A DNA stretch of 64,000 nucleotides from Cadophora sp. MPI-SDFR-AT-0126 (Eukaryota; Ascomycota; Leotiomycetes; Helotiales; Ploettnerulaceae): the NCBI GenBank assembly GCA_020747065.1, contig JAGMVK010000003.1, positions 1,736,001-1,800,000 on the forward strand, given 5' to 3'. Position numbers and translations under genes: made by a program. The notes below the pieces were generated by a model. That model searched no databases. It was not told the origin of the DNA and saw nothing but the letters and a program-made list of their open reading frames with translations. This document shows, in pieces, positions 24,452 to 35,055 of this stretch; the first letter of the stretch is position 1, and the number at the start of each line of letters is the position of its first letter.

Positions 24452-26017
24452 GAGTATTTGAGAGTCTTTTGGAGCGTGGAAAATGGTTGTAGGGACCGAA
24501 GTGAATGATGATGAATAGACGACACAAGCAGCAGTTTTAGGGAATTGCTTGTTTATTGGAAGGTTGTAAGACGTTATCACTTGACCTAGTTATGATTACT
24601 CGCACTCATTCAGACTGTGGTAAACGTCTTCAGTACTTTTCTCTATATGCTGTGTCCCGAGTTTGCACCTGTCTTTTCCAGCATCAAAGGTAGCCTTGAA
24701 AGCATCCGCATGCTGTACGACGTAAGTACGCCGAGGAACCAGTGCATTGGACTCTATTGGATCTCACAGCTCGAGTCACGACCCCTTCTCAGAACATGCG
24801 AAAGGTTTTTGTTGCAAGTCGCAGGCCGCCCTCTTTGTCGCCCTTTTCGGGCTTCTCAACCGCCTTCTCTCCCAACCACCAATCACACCCTGCCAATGCG
24901 CAGGAGGGCGGCCCTTTGTTGCACGTCGCAGAAGTGAGTGGCCTCTCGGATGCGTCACCCCCGCCTCTGAAAAGCTCTCTTCTCGAAGATTTCGAGATGA
25001 AGATGACGAGGTATGGTCTTGAAATTTTGGCTCAAGGGAGATGACGGGGTGGTGGAGATTTGGATCGAAGGAGGAATGTTTTGGATGTAAATTGCGGGTT
25101 CGAGGAGGAAACCAGTGAGTCTGGGGGAGGGGAAAGATCGATGTGAAGCGAGAGTAGTGTGAGGGCGGGATTCACGGTTTGTGATTGGGTGAATAGGTGT
25201 GTGTGGGTCTGGCTGCATTGCGGGAGTACTTATGTCCTCACGACATTGAGGACATTTCACAAGCAATCTGACATGCCGGACAATAAGTCCAATCTCCTCC
25301 GATCGAACGCAGGTATCAAATTTCTAAGCCTCACGTGTACGATTTCCCAAAGTCAGCAAGATCAACACATCAGAAGGAGAAATCCCGCGATCGCTAACAC
25401 TAACACGGGAAGCTCCTCGACCACTCGTCATGACTTGCTCGCCAAAGCAGAGCTCTTTGAAGTTTCACAGACCCTTGCCACGTACGAGCAGGGAGACATA
25501 GAGTACCCTTCGAACCCTGTGCGTGTGATTGGGCATTGGAGCTCGATTGCAGTGGACGATCTGGATCGGGAGTCTTGTTCTTCTAGGGGTCTGGGAGAGG
25601 TGTGGAGGGGTAGGTTTTTGGTCTGCTTTGGCCGGTTTGGGTTTACCTGGGTCTTGGATTGGAATGCTCTGGTTGGCTGAAGACGAGGGATCATACCATT
25701 TGTGAGGGGTAATTGCTGCCTTTATGTACGAGGCTGCGTATGGTGGATGTGAGCTGATGGCCTGAGCTGGTTGATGAACGTCATTATTAATACTTTTCAT
25801 GCATTCGGATTGGATTGGACTGGATCTATGCTTGTTGTGAGGCACGAAGGCATATGCAGGCCGGGAGAAGGCAGGTGATATATGAGTGACCTCCCCTCAC
25901 TTCGTTCTCCAACGTTCAGTATCTTTTATACCCTTTGCTCCTTTCATATCAATCCAACATCTACGCTCAACGCCTGCGTAACGTAAGATACTTTCATCTC
26001 AAAACAATCCTTTCAAT
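24452..26017. other. Intergenic, pyruvate carboxylase to small tandem gene A
   Basis: About 1.6 kb. Several overlapping open frames occur on both strands (for example 25159-25680 plus, 25465-25845 minus), but none has recognised similarity. A perfect hairpin lies at 25232-25255. Confidence 0.5.
25232..25255. repeat. ATGTCCTCA...TGAGGACAT hairpin
   Basis: A 9-bp perfect inverted repeat with a 6-nt loop in intergenic DNA. It shares the ATGTCC/GGACAT arms with the pyruvate carboxylase intron hairpins. Confidence 0.85.
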
Positions 26018-26427
26018 ATGGCATCATCAGGAAAAACCACTGCTGTCACCGGAGGCACTGGAATAGAGTCCACACCAGCAAACAATGTTGGAGGTGCCGA
26101 TACTGCACGAAGAGTAGGTGGAGCTCAGTCCGCCATGTACATGTCGTCTGTCGACTGTGACGATCAAAGATCTTCAAGCTGACATCTTTCTCTTATCAGA
26201 ATTCGAACACTAGCGGAACACTTTTCTCGGGCCTCATAAATCAGAAGCGAAACAGTCAGGATGCAACTGCTCAAGCAAGAAGGGAGAGTTTCAACGACAT
26301 GAAACCTGCTACTGGTATCATTGGGAAGATGTGGAATAAGTACGTTGATATTGCGAACAGCTGAAAAGAGGCAGACGATGCTGACATGACCTGTTGTAGC
26401 TTTACTTCCGGGTCACCACCAAAGTAG
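26018..26427 (+). CDS. Small conserved-type fungal protein A (87 aa), paralogue of the next gene
   Basis: Exons are 26018-26113, 26200-26339 and 26400-26427; both introns are GT-AG and phases close. The product is a hydrophilic, Ser/Thr/Asn/Gly-rich 87-residue protein without signal peptide or membrane segment, ending ATGIIGKMWNNFTSGSPPK. The next gene downstream, same strand and 640 bp away, ends SIIGKMFNNVMNGTDSTK and shares a Phe/Leu-Ser-x-Leu-(I/V) segment, so the two look like diverged tandem copies. Small proteins of this composition are often annotated as conidiation- or stress-induced in ascomycetes (con-8-like), but I cannot confirm that from sequence. Function unknown. Confidence 0.72.
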
Positions 26428-27069
26428 AACTATCGAATTTTGTTAGAATAGTATGATGGGGAGGTTGAGGAAGATATGGCATGATTCTATTATGATTCAA
26501 TCTACAAGTCCAGCAAACGAGCGTGCTGGACGGGGTGGATGGCGCTGTGGGACAGGGATATCTTTTCTGTATTCGTATTTTGGAAATCTATGAAATTGCA
26601 TAGTTATCATGAAGATATAAACAGAATTGCTTCAAATCTATCACCTAAATCAGCAAGTAATTGAAACGTCCCATGTGAAAACATGATGTATGCGCATCAT
26701 AGTCCAGGGGACGCAGAGGCCCTGTCAATCTAAGATGCTAAATGCCTTGAGATCTGGAGCCGGATTGCACTAGCCATCATAGTGCATTTTTCGAGGTCCT
26801 AGTGCGGTTCTCTAGATCAGACTGACCCTGAACTCTGAAATGACGCTTCGATATCCGCCGCCTCAGCTAAATGAGTAAAGTGAATAGCCAGTGAGAACGA
26901 ATGGAAAAATATTATGTAAAGAAGGTGAGGAGATTAATGGTAGTGTGATAACGGTCCTTAGAAGTTTTCGATTGTGTTTACGTTTGTCTTACAATATAAT
27001 ACTACGATACTCTTTTGGATCAACGCAAGCCTCTATTCATAAAAAATACCAACCAACACCGCTACACCG
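26428..27069. other. Intergenic between the two small tandem genes
   Basis: About 640 bp with no coding signal. It holds the 3' UTR of gene A and the promoter of gene B. Confidence 0.6.
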
Positions 27070-27435
27070 ATGTCTAACTCAGCCAATTCCGCCGACCAAA
27101 CAGGCGAAAAGTCCTTCCTCTCAAACCTCGTTTCTGGCAAGACACCAGGCGTCAGAAACATCGAAGCAGCGTACAGCCGAGCCGGAGCATCGAATAACCA
27201 CACGCCAGGAGTTGCAAGTCAGCTGGGCAGTCAGGATCAGAAGAGCGGTGCGAGTGAGCATCAAGGAGTGGGAAGTGATAAGTTCAAGGAGCGAATTAGT
27301 GACCAGAGACAGGAGGTATGTTCCAACTTCACGATGGCGAGCAGACGAGTGGTTGCTGATGACATATCTTGGTAGCCTTCGATTATCGGCAAGATGTTCA
27401 ACAATGTCATGAATGGGACGGATTCGACGAAGTGA
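27070..27435 (+). CDS. Small conserved-type fungal protein B (101 aa), paralogue of the preceding gene
   Basis: Exons are 27070-27315 and 27376-27435; the single intron lies in phase 0. The product is hydrophilic, with EKSFLSNLVSGKTPGVRNIE near the N-terminus and a C-terminal IIGKMFNN motif shared with gene A. The match is strongest in the last ~20 residues, where both read (G/S)IIGKM(W/F)NN followed by a short Ser/Thr tail. The intron just before the motif in B has no equivalent in A, whose introns lie elsewhere, so divergence is old or the genes were rearranged. No targeting signal is seen. Function unknown; a role in conidia or stress is only a guess from composition. Confidence 0.75.
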
Positions 27436-27983
27436 AAGAGTGATTGAGAGGACTGGATGCTGGGAATGTTATAGATGGTCAAGCAGTTATAGAAGGTGTT
27501 CGCATAATAAAGGTTGCATTGGGATGGATCTTCATCTTCTGCATTATCTCTCCTCGTACGATAGAAAGGCAAATTCATAGACCTGTATATTTTGGTGACG
27601 AATGTGATTTTCCTTTATAACTATGAACAGCCAAATGCCAATCATCACCGCTTGCCGTTGTGCAAGCCAACATTGTGACGTGCTTCCATTTCGGATGGGA
27701 AGATAACGCCAGAATGCCCTCTCCAGAATGCCCTCAGCTCAATCATAAATTTCACGACAGAAAAAGAAAAAGAAAAAAAAAACGAGGAACATGTAGACTG
27801 CTACAAGCCGGTATGGGAGCCGGTCGGGCTTTTGGCCGTAGCATCTCCATTGGAGAGCTGGTGTTGATGAGCTGCTTTGTTTGTGGCTGTCATTCAAAGT
27901 ACATGCAAATGTCCGAAATCAAACCAGCACGCCTCATCCCAACCCAATCATGCAATATCTACCCATTTTTGCGCTCAGCCCAT
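27436..27983. other. Intergenic between converging 3' ends
   Basis: About 550 bp between small gene B and the minus-strand RPL11 gene. An A-rich tract lies near 27760-27781. No gene was found. Confidence 0.6.
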
Positions 27984-28726
27984 TTATCTGACGATTCCCT
28001 CGAATCTGTTCTTGAACCACTTGACGGTCTCGTCACGCTTGATCTTGTGAGCAGATCCAATGCGGGACTTGCAGCGGCGACGCTTGGCAACACGCTCACC
28101 AGGACGGGTCCTATAATCTCGTCAATGCTTGCCCAGTGTCTTACCAGTTGTTCCGGTACTCACATGCAGCAGTAGAAGTCCATTCCGTAGATACCGATCG
28201 CAGGGTCGTACTTGATACCAAGATCGATGTGCTCGCTGATACCGAAACCGAAGTTACCAGTCTCAGAGAAGTTGCGCTTGCGGAGCTCATATTCCTTGAC
28301 CTTCAATCCACGCTCCAAGATCTCCTCAGCCTTGGGTCCGCGGACAGTGACGTGAACGGCAATCTTCTCGTTACGACGGATACCGAAGGTTCGGACGGTG
28401 TAGCGGGCCTTGCCTGAGAGGGATGGGTTAGAATTTGTTCGCGGAGGTCGTGGGAAAGATGCTCGTACTGTAGACTGGGGTTTGACCGCTCAGTTGCTCC
28501 AACACTTTGGCGGCTCTCGTCAAACGCTGTTGATATGTTAGCATATGCTCTTCGCAGGGTTCTGGCAGTCGAGGATCGCAGCAATCGAATGTTCTCAATT
28601 GAGTGGGGGACTTCAAGACAAAAAAAGACGTACATCACCAGACTCTCCAACTGAGATGTTGAGAACGAGCTTCTGGATGCGAAGCTCCTTCATGGGGTTG
28701 CCGCTCTTCTCTCCGGATTCAGCCAT
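27984..28726 (-). CDS. RPL11: 60S ribosomal protein L11 (uL5), 175 aa
   Basis: Exons, minus strand: 28726-28634, 28526-28469, 28413-28164 and 28110-27984; phases close. The protein binds 5S rRNA with L5 in the central protuberance of the large subunit and contacts tRNA at the P site. Hallmarks visible across the junctions are [79 protein letters not shown] and the basic C-terminus ending [12 protein letters not shown]. Length matches the family (~174). The gene diverges from SmB across a short gap, so the two probably share promoter DNA. Confidence 0.98.
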
Positions 28727-29038
28727 TGTGATTGATGCTGAGGGTTTGTCGTGAAGGTGGTTTGTCGTCGTGGAATTGAATTGTAAAAGTTCGCGGATTC
28801 CCAAAATCAACCTGTGTGGTCGGCCGCATCGCTTAGCTTAAATTGTGCTAAACCTTATTTGCACTAGCGCAACAATTTTGGAGGCTCTCCAGAGCTGCCC
28901 CAGAATGCAATTAAGAACTCCAGGTCTCGACTCCATCAGCTTGCAAAGGCCAAAGAGAAAGACTGAAGTCGCAGAACTTCAAAATCACATTCTTTGAAAC
29001 CCCCAGAGAAGCCGCTTGTCGCGCATCTCAAAGTCATC
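28727..29038. promoter_or_regulatory. Short divergent intergenic region between RPL11 and SmB
   Basis: Only 312 bp separate the two start codons, so both promoters and leaders lie here. No obvious TATA box was seen. Inferred from gene layout only. Confidence 0.6.
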
Positions 29039-29947
29039 ATGGCGAACAAGCAAGGAAAGATGGTGAGTTTGACCTCCTCCAGCTCTTCAAGCTCTATGTT
29101 GACATTATAGGCTGACTTATACTCCCTCTCTAGGCCGGCCTTGTACGTTATACCCTTTGCGCAAGCTCTTGGAGCTCTTGCGATCTCGAAATTGGTGGAG
29201 CTCGCGCTGATATGAGGATAGATCAATTACCGGATGAGGGTGACCATGAATGATGGACGACAAATGGTTGGACAAATGTTGGCCTTCGACAAGGTGCGAT
29301 CCTCATTTCTTAAGTCTACGTGGACATTGCTTACTTTTGGGATAGCACATGAACTTGGTTCTCGCGGACACCGAAGAATTTAGACGTGTCAAGCGCAAGG
29401 CGAACAAGTCTGCTGCTCCAGGCGCCAGCGGCAGCTCAGCAACAATGGTCGAGAACGAAGAGAAGCGTACTTTGGGTCTTACGATCGTACGAGGCGCACA
29501 TATCATCTCACTCTCAGTCGAATCTCCTCCCCCAGCAGACCCATCCGCAAGATTGGGAGCTAGTGCGCCAGGAGGAATCTCAACTACATTGGTTGCTGGT
29601 GCTGGAATTGCGAGACCTGCTGGAAGAGGCGCACCTGTTGGTTTAGCCGTACGTGTAAAACCTTGTTATGGTATGTTGGATGTTTGCTGACAGTTATCAG
29701 GGCCCAGCTGCTGGTGTTGGTGGCCCACCCTCAGGCTTCCCAGGTGGCTTCCCTGGCGCACCTCCATTTGGCAGAGGAGGTAAGTGACACTCAACCTGTA
29801 CTCGCAAGTTACAAAACCTAACTTACTTTAGCACCACCCCCAGGATTTCCAGGCGGTTTCCCGCCACCAGGTGGACCAGGCGGATTCGGACAAGGACCAC
29901 CTCCAGGATTCCCTCCAGGAGGCTTTGCTCCTCCCCCAAGAAGATAG
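29039..29947 (+). CDS. SMB1: Small nuclear ribonucleoprotein-associated protein B (SmB), 200 aa
   Basis: Exons are 29039-29062, 29134-29142, 29222-29293, 29346-29648, 29701-29779 and 29832-29947; phases close. SmB is one of seven core Sm proteins that ring the U-rich site of the U1, U2, U4 and U5 snRNAs. The Sm1 motif (NYRMRVTMNDGRQMVGQMLAFDKHMNLVLAD) and Sm2 motif (KRTLGLTIVRGAHIISLSVE) are separated by a basic loop (RRVKRKANKS). The C-terminal third is Gly/Pro/Phe-rich with PPPGFPGG repeats, as in fungal and animal SmB. Exon 2 is a 9-nt microexon encoding Ala-Gly-Leu, needed for the conserved MANKQGKMAGL start. The family call is secure. Confidence 0.96.
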
Positions 29948-30330
29948 TGGGAGGTTATTTATGAAAGGAGGCACCGTTTATGAGGAAATTGGGCACAGGC
30001 GGAGAAAAATTCTGCACAACAACGGCGTTGATGGGGAGTTTGGCTTTACATACCAAAACTGCAGATTTGTAGCATAGACAGCCACCACGAATCCAGTGAA
30101 CTTTGATGTCTAATCCTACCTTTTAACTTGCAATCTGAATGACTGAAACACACAACTTCCAACACCACAGAGACTCGGAGGCTTGCTTTTGGAGGGGTAC
30201 TTCTTTCACACGTGACCGGCTTTGATATGTTGGGACTCAGCGCAAGTTTATCCGCCGAAGCTCCCTCCGAAATATCAAGAACCTCACTTCCACCACCGTC
30301 ACTCTCCACTCCACCACAACTCCTCTCACA
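29948..30330. other. Intergenic, SmB to MPC1
   Basis: 383 bp, head to tail. It holds the SmB 3' UTR and the MPC1 promoter; nothing else was recognised. Confidence 0.6.
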
Positions 30331-31012
30331 ATGGCGGCCTTCATCAAAGCAGTGAACGCGAAGATTCGCTCAAACCCCACCACCAACTACCTCTGTTCCA
30401 CACGTACGTTATTATTCTCAATTCCTGTCAAAAAGTTGGCGAACAGTCATTCCGAGCTTGCCATTCGGCGTTGAGTTGAGCAGACCGGCGCAGAGGGACT
30501 CGCCTTTCGAACAGCACGAATATGGATTGAATTGAACTTTGCTAATTACGATTGGGATTAGATTTCTGGGGTCCGGCATCGAATTTCGGTATTCCCATTG
30601 CCGCTGTGATGGATACGCAAAAGAGTCCTGAATTGTAAGCAAGTCTACAACATTACAGCCACAGCTCCAATCACTCTACAGATCAGAAGTTCCCAATAGC
30701 TGAGTATATGCTAACGCGACTTTCCCTAGGATCTCCGGCCAAATGACCGGCGCCCTCACCATCTACTCCGCTACCTTCATGCGCTACGCACTCGCCGTCC
30801 AGCCCAAGAACTACCTCCTCTTCCTCTGCCACTTCGTCAACGAGGGCGCGCAACTCACGCAGGGCTACCGGTGGATGCAGTATCACAAGTGGGGAGGCAA
30901 GGAGGAGGCAGCGAAGCAGAAGGCGGCGAGCGGGGTTAAGGCTGTTGTTGGAAAGGTAGAGGCTGAGGCGGGGAAGTTGGCGGAGAAGGCGAAGGATGTT
31001 GTGGGAAAGTAG
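30331..31012 (+). CDS. MPC1: Mitochondrial pyruvate carrier subunit 1, 142 aa
   Basis: Exons are 30331-30403, 30562-30634 and 30730-31012; phases close. MPC1 forms a heterodimer with MPC2/3 in the inner mitochondrial membrane and imports pyruvate. The family core is clear: [54 protein letters not shown] in three pieces across the junctions, followed by the [20 protein letters not shown] segment. The C-terminal ~40 residues are a charged Ala/Lys/Glu tail, longer than in yeast Mpc1 (130 aa). Pyruvate carboxylase lies about 6 kb upstream; both use pyruvate, but nothing shows joint regulation. Confidence 0.96.
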
Positions 31013-32507
31013 AAGATGCGGTTGGGGACTGAGGGAGAATTATTGAGGGAACTTTGGAAGGGGCCCTTGATAGGTGGGGATGGTCATTGCTGCTGATACC
31101 AGCACTGACATGAGTTTGCTATCGGTGGAAGGGAGATGCATGAACTTGATCTCGGGATGCATGCGGTGTACAGTATGGAAGTGCTGCTGATATGGCTCTA
31201 TTGAACAGAGCAATACAACGATTTGATCAATGCCTCTCTTGACTGTTCGATATTGGTTGGTATCGGCGCAGCGGCAATTTGAGTGGGCAGCATCCTGTGA
31301 GCTTGTTGTGTTGAGATGTCCCAGGTTTTCTGTTTCTCAACGTTCTTATGTTCATGCTCTATCACAAATTGGGGCCAGTACCGGACATATCCTGGATTTG
31401 TAGTCAGTTCTGGGCAGTTGGTCTGGTGTATTTACTTCGAACCTGGCTCCTCGGTTCGCGGCTCTCATAAACACAGATCCCGTTTCACTAACCCACCGCA
31501 TCCATTCGGATCTTCTTTCAAGGCAGTCTAACAGAGGGACCAATTTGGTTATATTCTATGAACTTGCAAACGAAGTCTTACAGGGAAGATATCGTTGGCA
31601 GGCGCGAGTGAGTCATGTTTCACATAGATGTCCACTCAGCCTCCTTCTGAGCCATCACTTAGGAGACTTCTCGAACAAGTCTATCTGTGTATCTGTCAAG
31701 AATCAGTATAGTATCACATACGTCGAGATTGGCCAACTTACGTTGATGAATTGACAAACTTCCCCCATCACATCACAGAGCCTCAAACAAACAAGAGTCT
31801 CAGGCCCGGCCTCTCGAACGACCCCCGAAGGACCTGAGTACCGCCTCCAAGTGTCACAAGTCTGCTTATGAATTCTTTCTTTTGCAGGTCTTCACGTCAC
31901 CAGCCTTTGTATGGCAAGCCTACCACCGAACGATCCGCGTTGGCAGTGGGTTCTTCACATGGCGTCTTACACTTTTCCGCCTCGGATATTTGAAATTATG
32001 GGAAGAAGAGGAGGGTCCTAGATCGTCGTGATCGGCTGCCATGTGGTGGCGTTTCATGCGTCTGACATGAGCGGCTAAGGCTACTTGAAGGCTTGAAGGA
32101 TGTAGGGTATGACACTGTGAGGCCATAGGTGTGGCTCGGTCTTTGGTCAAGATTTGCAAGAGTTAGTGTTAGAAGCACAAATAGAATGGAGACTTCTTAT
32201 GAATCTAGAGCATTAAAATCACAGTCTAGGACAGAAAGAGAGAGAAATAGAACTGATAATTCATAGATATCAATCCATATATTTGAACCATATTAACAGC
32301 TAGTAGACGTCCAGCGAGTGTGACATACATTTCTTTCATTTCCACTTCCCCCAAACTTCCATTCCGAAAAAGATTGATATACCCCCAGAACTCCATACAC
32401 ACAAAAAGGGGTTTGTTTGAAACTCCCAGATACAAAAAAAGTTTGTCCCTCCAGGCTCTCAAGAAATGAATACATTTGTCCTCACCCACTCAACAGATAA
32501 TCTCCCT
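31013..32507. other. Intergenic between converging genes
   Basis: About 1.5 kb between the 3' ends of MPC1 and the HAM-8-like gene. Several short open frames occur, none convincing. No repeat or RNA gene was recognised. Confidence 0.55.
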
Positions 32508-34203
32508 CTAATTCCACCCTCTTGGAGATCCAGGCGGGCTTTCGATCCTCCTGTCGCTTGTGATCGCCTCTCCGACACTTCCGAATCTTTGGTGTTGTGG
32601 TTGCGCGAGCCCGGGGCTATTTAACGGGCTCGCATAGGCGCCTGGAATCGGTACAGCTGCGTATTGTTGCTCGCCTGGTGCTGCGGCTACGTGCTCGATA
32701 ACTCTCTCCTTTGGCTTTGGTGCTGGTGCTTCGAAGCCATTTTGAGGCGTCTTTGGAGTGGCGTTGTGGATCTTGATTGGTGGGGGTTGAAGAGCGAAGG
32801 GCTTCGCGGCGATAGTGTGCTCTGATTTGGCTTCTACGAAGCGGGTTCCTGGGCCGGCGAAGCCTTCTTCGGCGGCGCTGGAGTTGTTATAGGAGGAGGG
32901 TGGGAAGCGAGGTGACTTCATGTGCTGGGAGAAAGATGGAGACATTGGGCCGAAGCCTGGAGTGTTGGGTGCGGATTGCGAGCGGAGTTGGGCGAGGTAG
33001 AGATCGGAGCGGGCGCGGTCACGGACATCCATGGACTTGCGCAGGCGTTGTTTAGAGTAGTATCTGTAGAAGACGACTGCGTAGAGAATGATGGTGATGC
33101 TCTCGAGCACAATCTCAATGATACAGCAGACAAGAGCCCAGTTCTGACGTGATTGTTAGTGGAAGTCTTGGACGGAATGATAGTAGAAACTTACGTTCAA
33201 TCTGCAAATAAGCTCGTATCAACCTCTTCTTGGAAAAGCTGCTTTCTCTTGTTGTCGACACACGACCATCCCCAGATATCCTTATTGTTGCTATTGGATT
33301 TCGAGCCTTGAAGAACTCCGGCCGCTATACCCCACATGATAACGCTAAAGATGAAGAATGCCACGGCGAATAGAGTGTAGTAGACAGCTACCTTTTCTGC
33401 TCGCTTGTGCCCGCCCCGGAAATAATTCCAGAAAACAACCAAGCAAAGTGCCATCGAAATGCATGCAACGATGAGGAGAACCAGCTGAGGCCATGTTTGG
33501 GTATTCTTAGCCCAGGGTGGAAGATTGTTTCGTGGTGCCAAATGCCTGGTAGCGTTGAATATCTGGAAAGTCGTTGCAATCATAGCAAGAACGATAAGAC
33601 TGCAGCTGAAGTTGACCCCTCGGAGCACAAATTTGGCCATCCGTACTCGGATTTTGATTTTCTATGAAGTTGTTAGTGAGGCACGAACAACACATGGTGT
33701 CGGGTAGACTCCAAACGTACCAAATCCTTCGCTTGCTCCTTTTCTGTGGCTTCCTCTTGCTTCTCCAACATCTGCTCTTCCCTGAATGTTGGGCTCAAGG
33801 GATTGTCGATCCTTCTTCCTGGAGTGCCCGGCACCTTCATGGCACTCTTCAAAGGAGAACCAGGCGTGAGAGGGACCTCAACGGTCTGTCGCGATGGGTC
33901 ATTTTGCGAGATGTAGCCGAAGCCAATATCTGATGGCTGTGATTGAGCCATGTAGGATTGTGTTTTGGTGGTCGGGGGATCTGCGAAAGGAGACCGGCTG
34001 TCTTCACTGGCCTCTATGGGAGAGTATACCGTCGTTGCTTCAGCAAACCGCGGCGTTCGGGGAACCTTAAGGGAGGCGTCTGAGGAGCTCGATGATGTTC
34101 GTTCTCGTGTTAATGGTTCGGGTCGTTTCTTTTCGTTTGGTACTGGGTCGGGTGTAAGTTGCTTGTATGGCCAACTTTGAGGCAGGGAGGACTGACTGGA
34201 CAT
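32508..34203 (-). CDS. Four-TM membrane protein resembling hyphal anastomosis protein HAM-8, with an apparent 1-nt frameshift
   Basis: Exons, minus strand: 34203-33721, 33661-33195 and 33143-32508. Residues 1-161 are cytosolic, Ser/Pro-rich with NPLSPTFREEQMLEKQEE. Four hydrophobic segments follow: near VNFSCSLIVLAMIATTF, LVLLIVACISMALCLVVFW, VYYTLFAVAFFIFSVIMW and ALVCCIIEIVLESITIILYAV. A long Pro-rich tail ends the protein. This layout matches fungal plasma-membrane proteins related to Neurospora HAM-8, needed for cell fusion; the name is from memory and tentative. Exon 2 reads EEVDTSL then a stop, while the next frame reads LICRLN up to a perfect GTAAGT donor, so one base seems missing in the TTATTT run at 33205-33210. 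The alternative is a weak donor at 33223, which would delete ten residues but keep frame. Confidence 0.8.
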
Positions 34204-35035
34204 ATTTGGATAGGATGAAATCTATGGAAGAAAGAAAAGAACTGTTGCAAGTCCGTACAAGAAGGGGAGGTCGAGTACCAGAGCGACGATATGCTGTGAT
34301 GTGACAGGATACAGATGATGCTTTGAAAGACAAAGATTACAGATAGAGACCAGCTATCGAGAGAAGACAAGACGGGGTCTTCAACTCGTGGGCAGGTAAA
34401 GGGTTTTGTTCGAGGCGCGCGCGCCAGCGAGTTCTAATTTGAGACAGACTTTGAGGCTACTACGCACCATCAGTAAGTGGGCGGGAGGGGAAATGGGAGC
34501 AGATATGGCAGCTGGCGGGATACAGACCAGGGAGGGAGAGCAGTATTGGCAGAATCAGATGTCGAGCGTCGTGGCTCTTGGCCCTGATAGGGTACCAGGG
34601 ACGTCGTTGGCAGCACACGGGGAATTGAGTCGAAAATAGACGCCTAGTCGTATTCTGCTGCTTGCATGTACGGTGCTGATCCGGTTTGGTTTGGGGCCGA
34701 GGAGGTCTCTGAGTTTTGAGGAGGGCGGCTTTTCAACTGGGAATCTCAACGAGGCTGAGGGGCGAATCCTCTAGCACTGCTACAACAAAGGAAGATATAT
34801 ATCAGCTGGATCTGCTGCGCAAAGAAGTAGCTACAACTCAGCAAAAGAGCACATAAAGACCTCAATTCTCGAGTTCTTTGAGGATGTCAGACCTAGACTC
34901 AGACTCGAGAGCGGACAATGGGAGGAGAACAAGCCCATTGCGCTTTTTCGGCGCCCTCGAGTCGTCTGGATGGTCGTCGGCGGGGGAGGAGATGGCCATG
35001 TTCCAATAGAGCCGGTCAGCTTCGCGCCTGCATTC

Positions 35036-35055
35036 TGCACTGCACTGCACTGCAC
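35036..35055. repeat. Tandem pentanucleotide repeat (TGCAC)4
   Basis: Four consecutive TGCAC copies upstream of the HAM-8-like gene, read directly. Confidence 0.9.

Noticed and set aside
25465..25845. 126-codon minus-strand frame, and an overlapping 173-codon plus-strand frame (25159-25680)
   Set aside because: They lie on opposite strands of the same DNA, show no domain or signal features, and have low-complexity composition.
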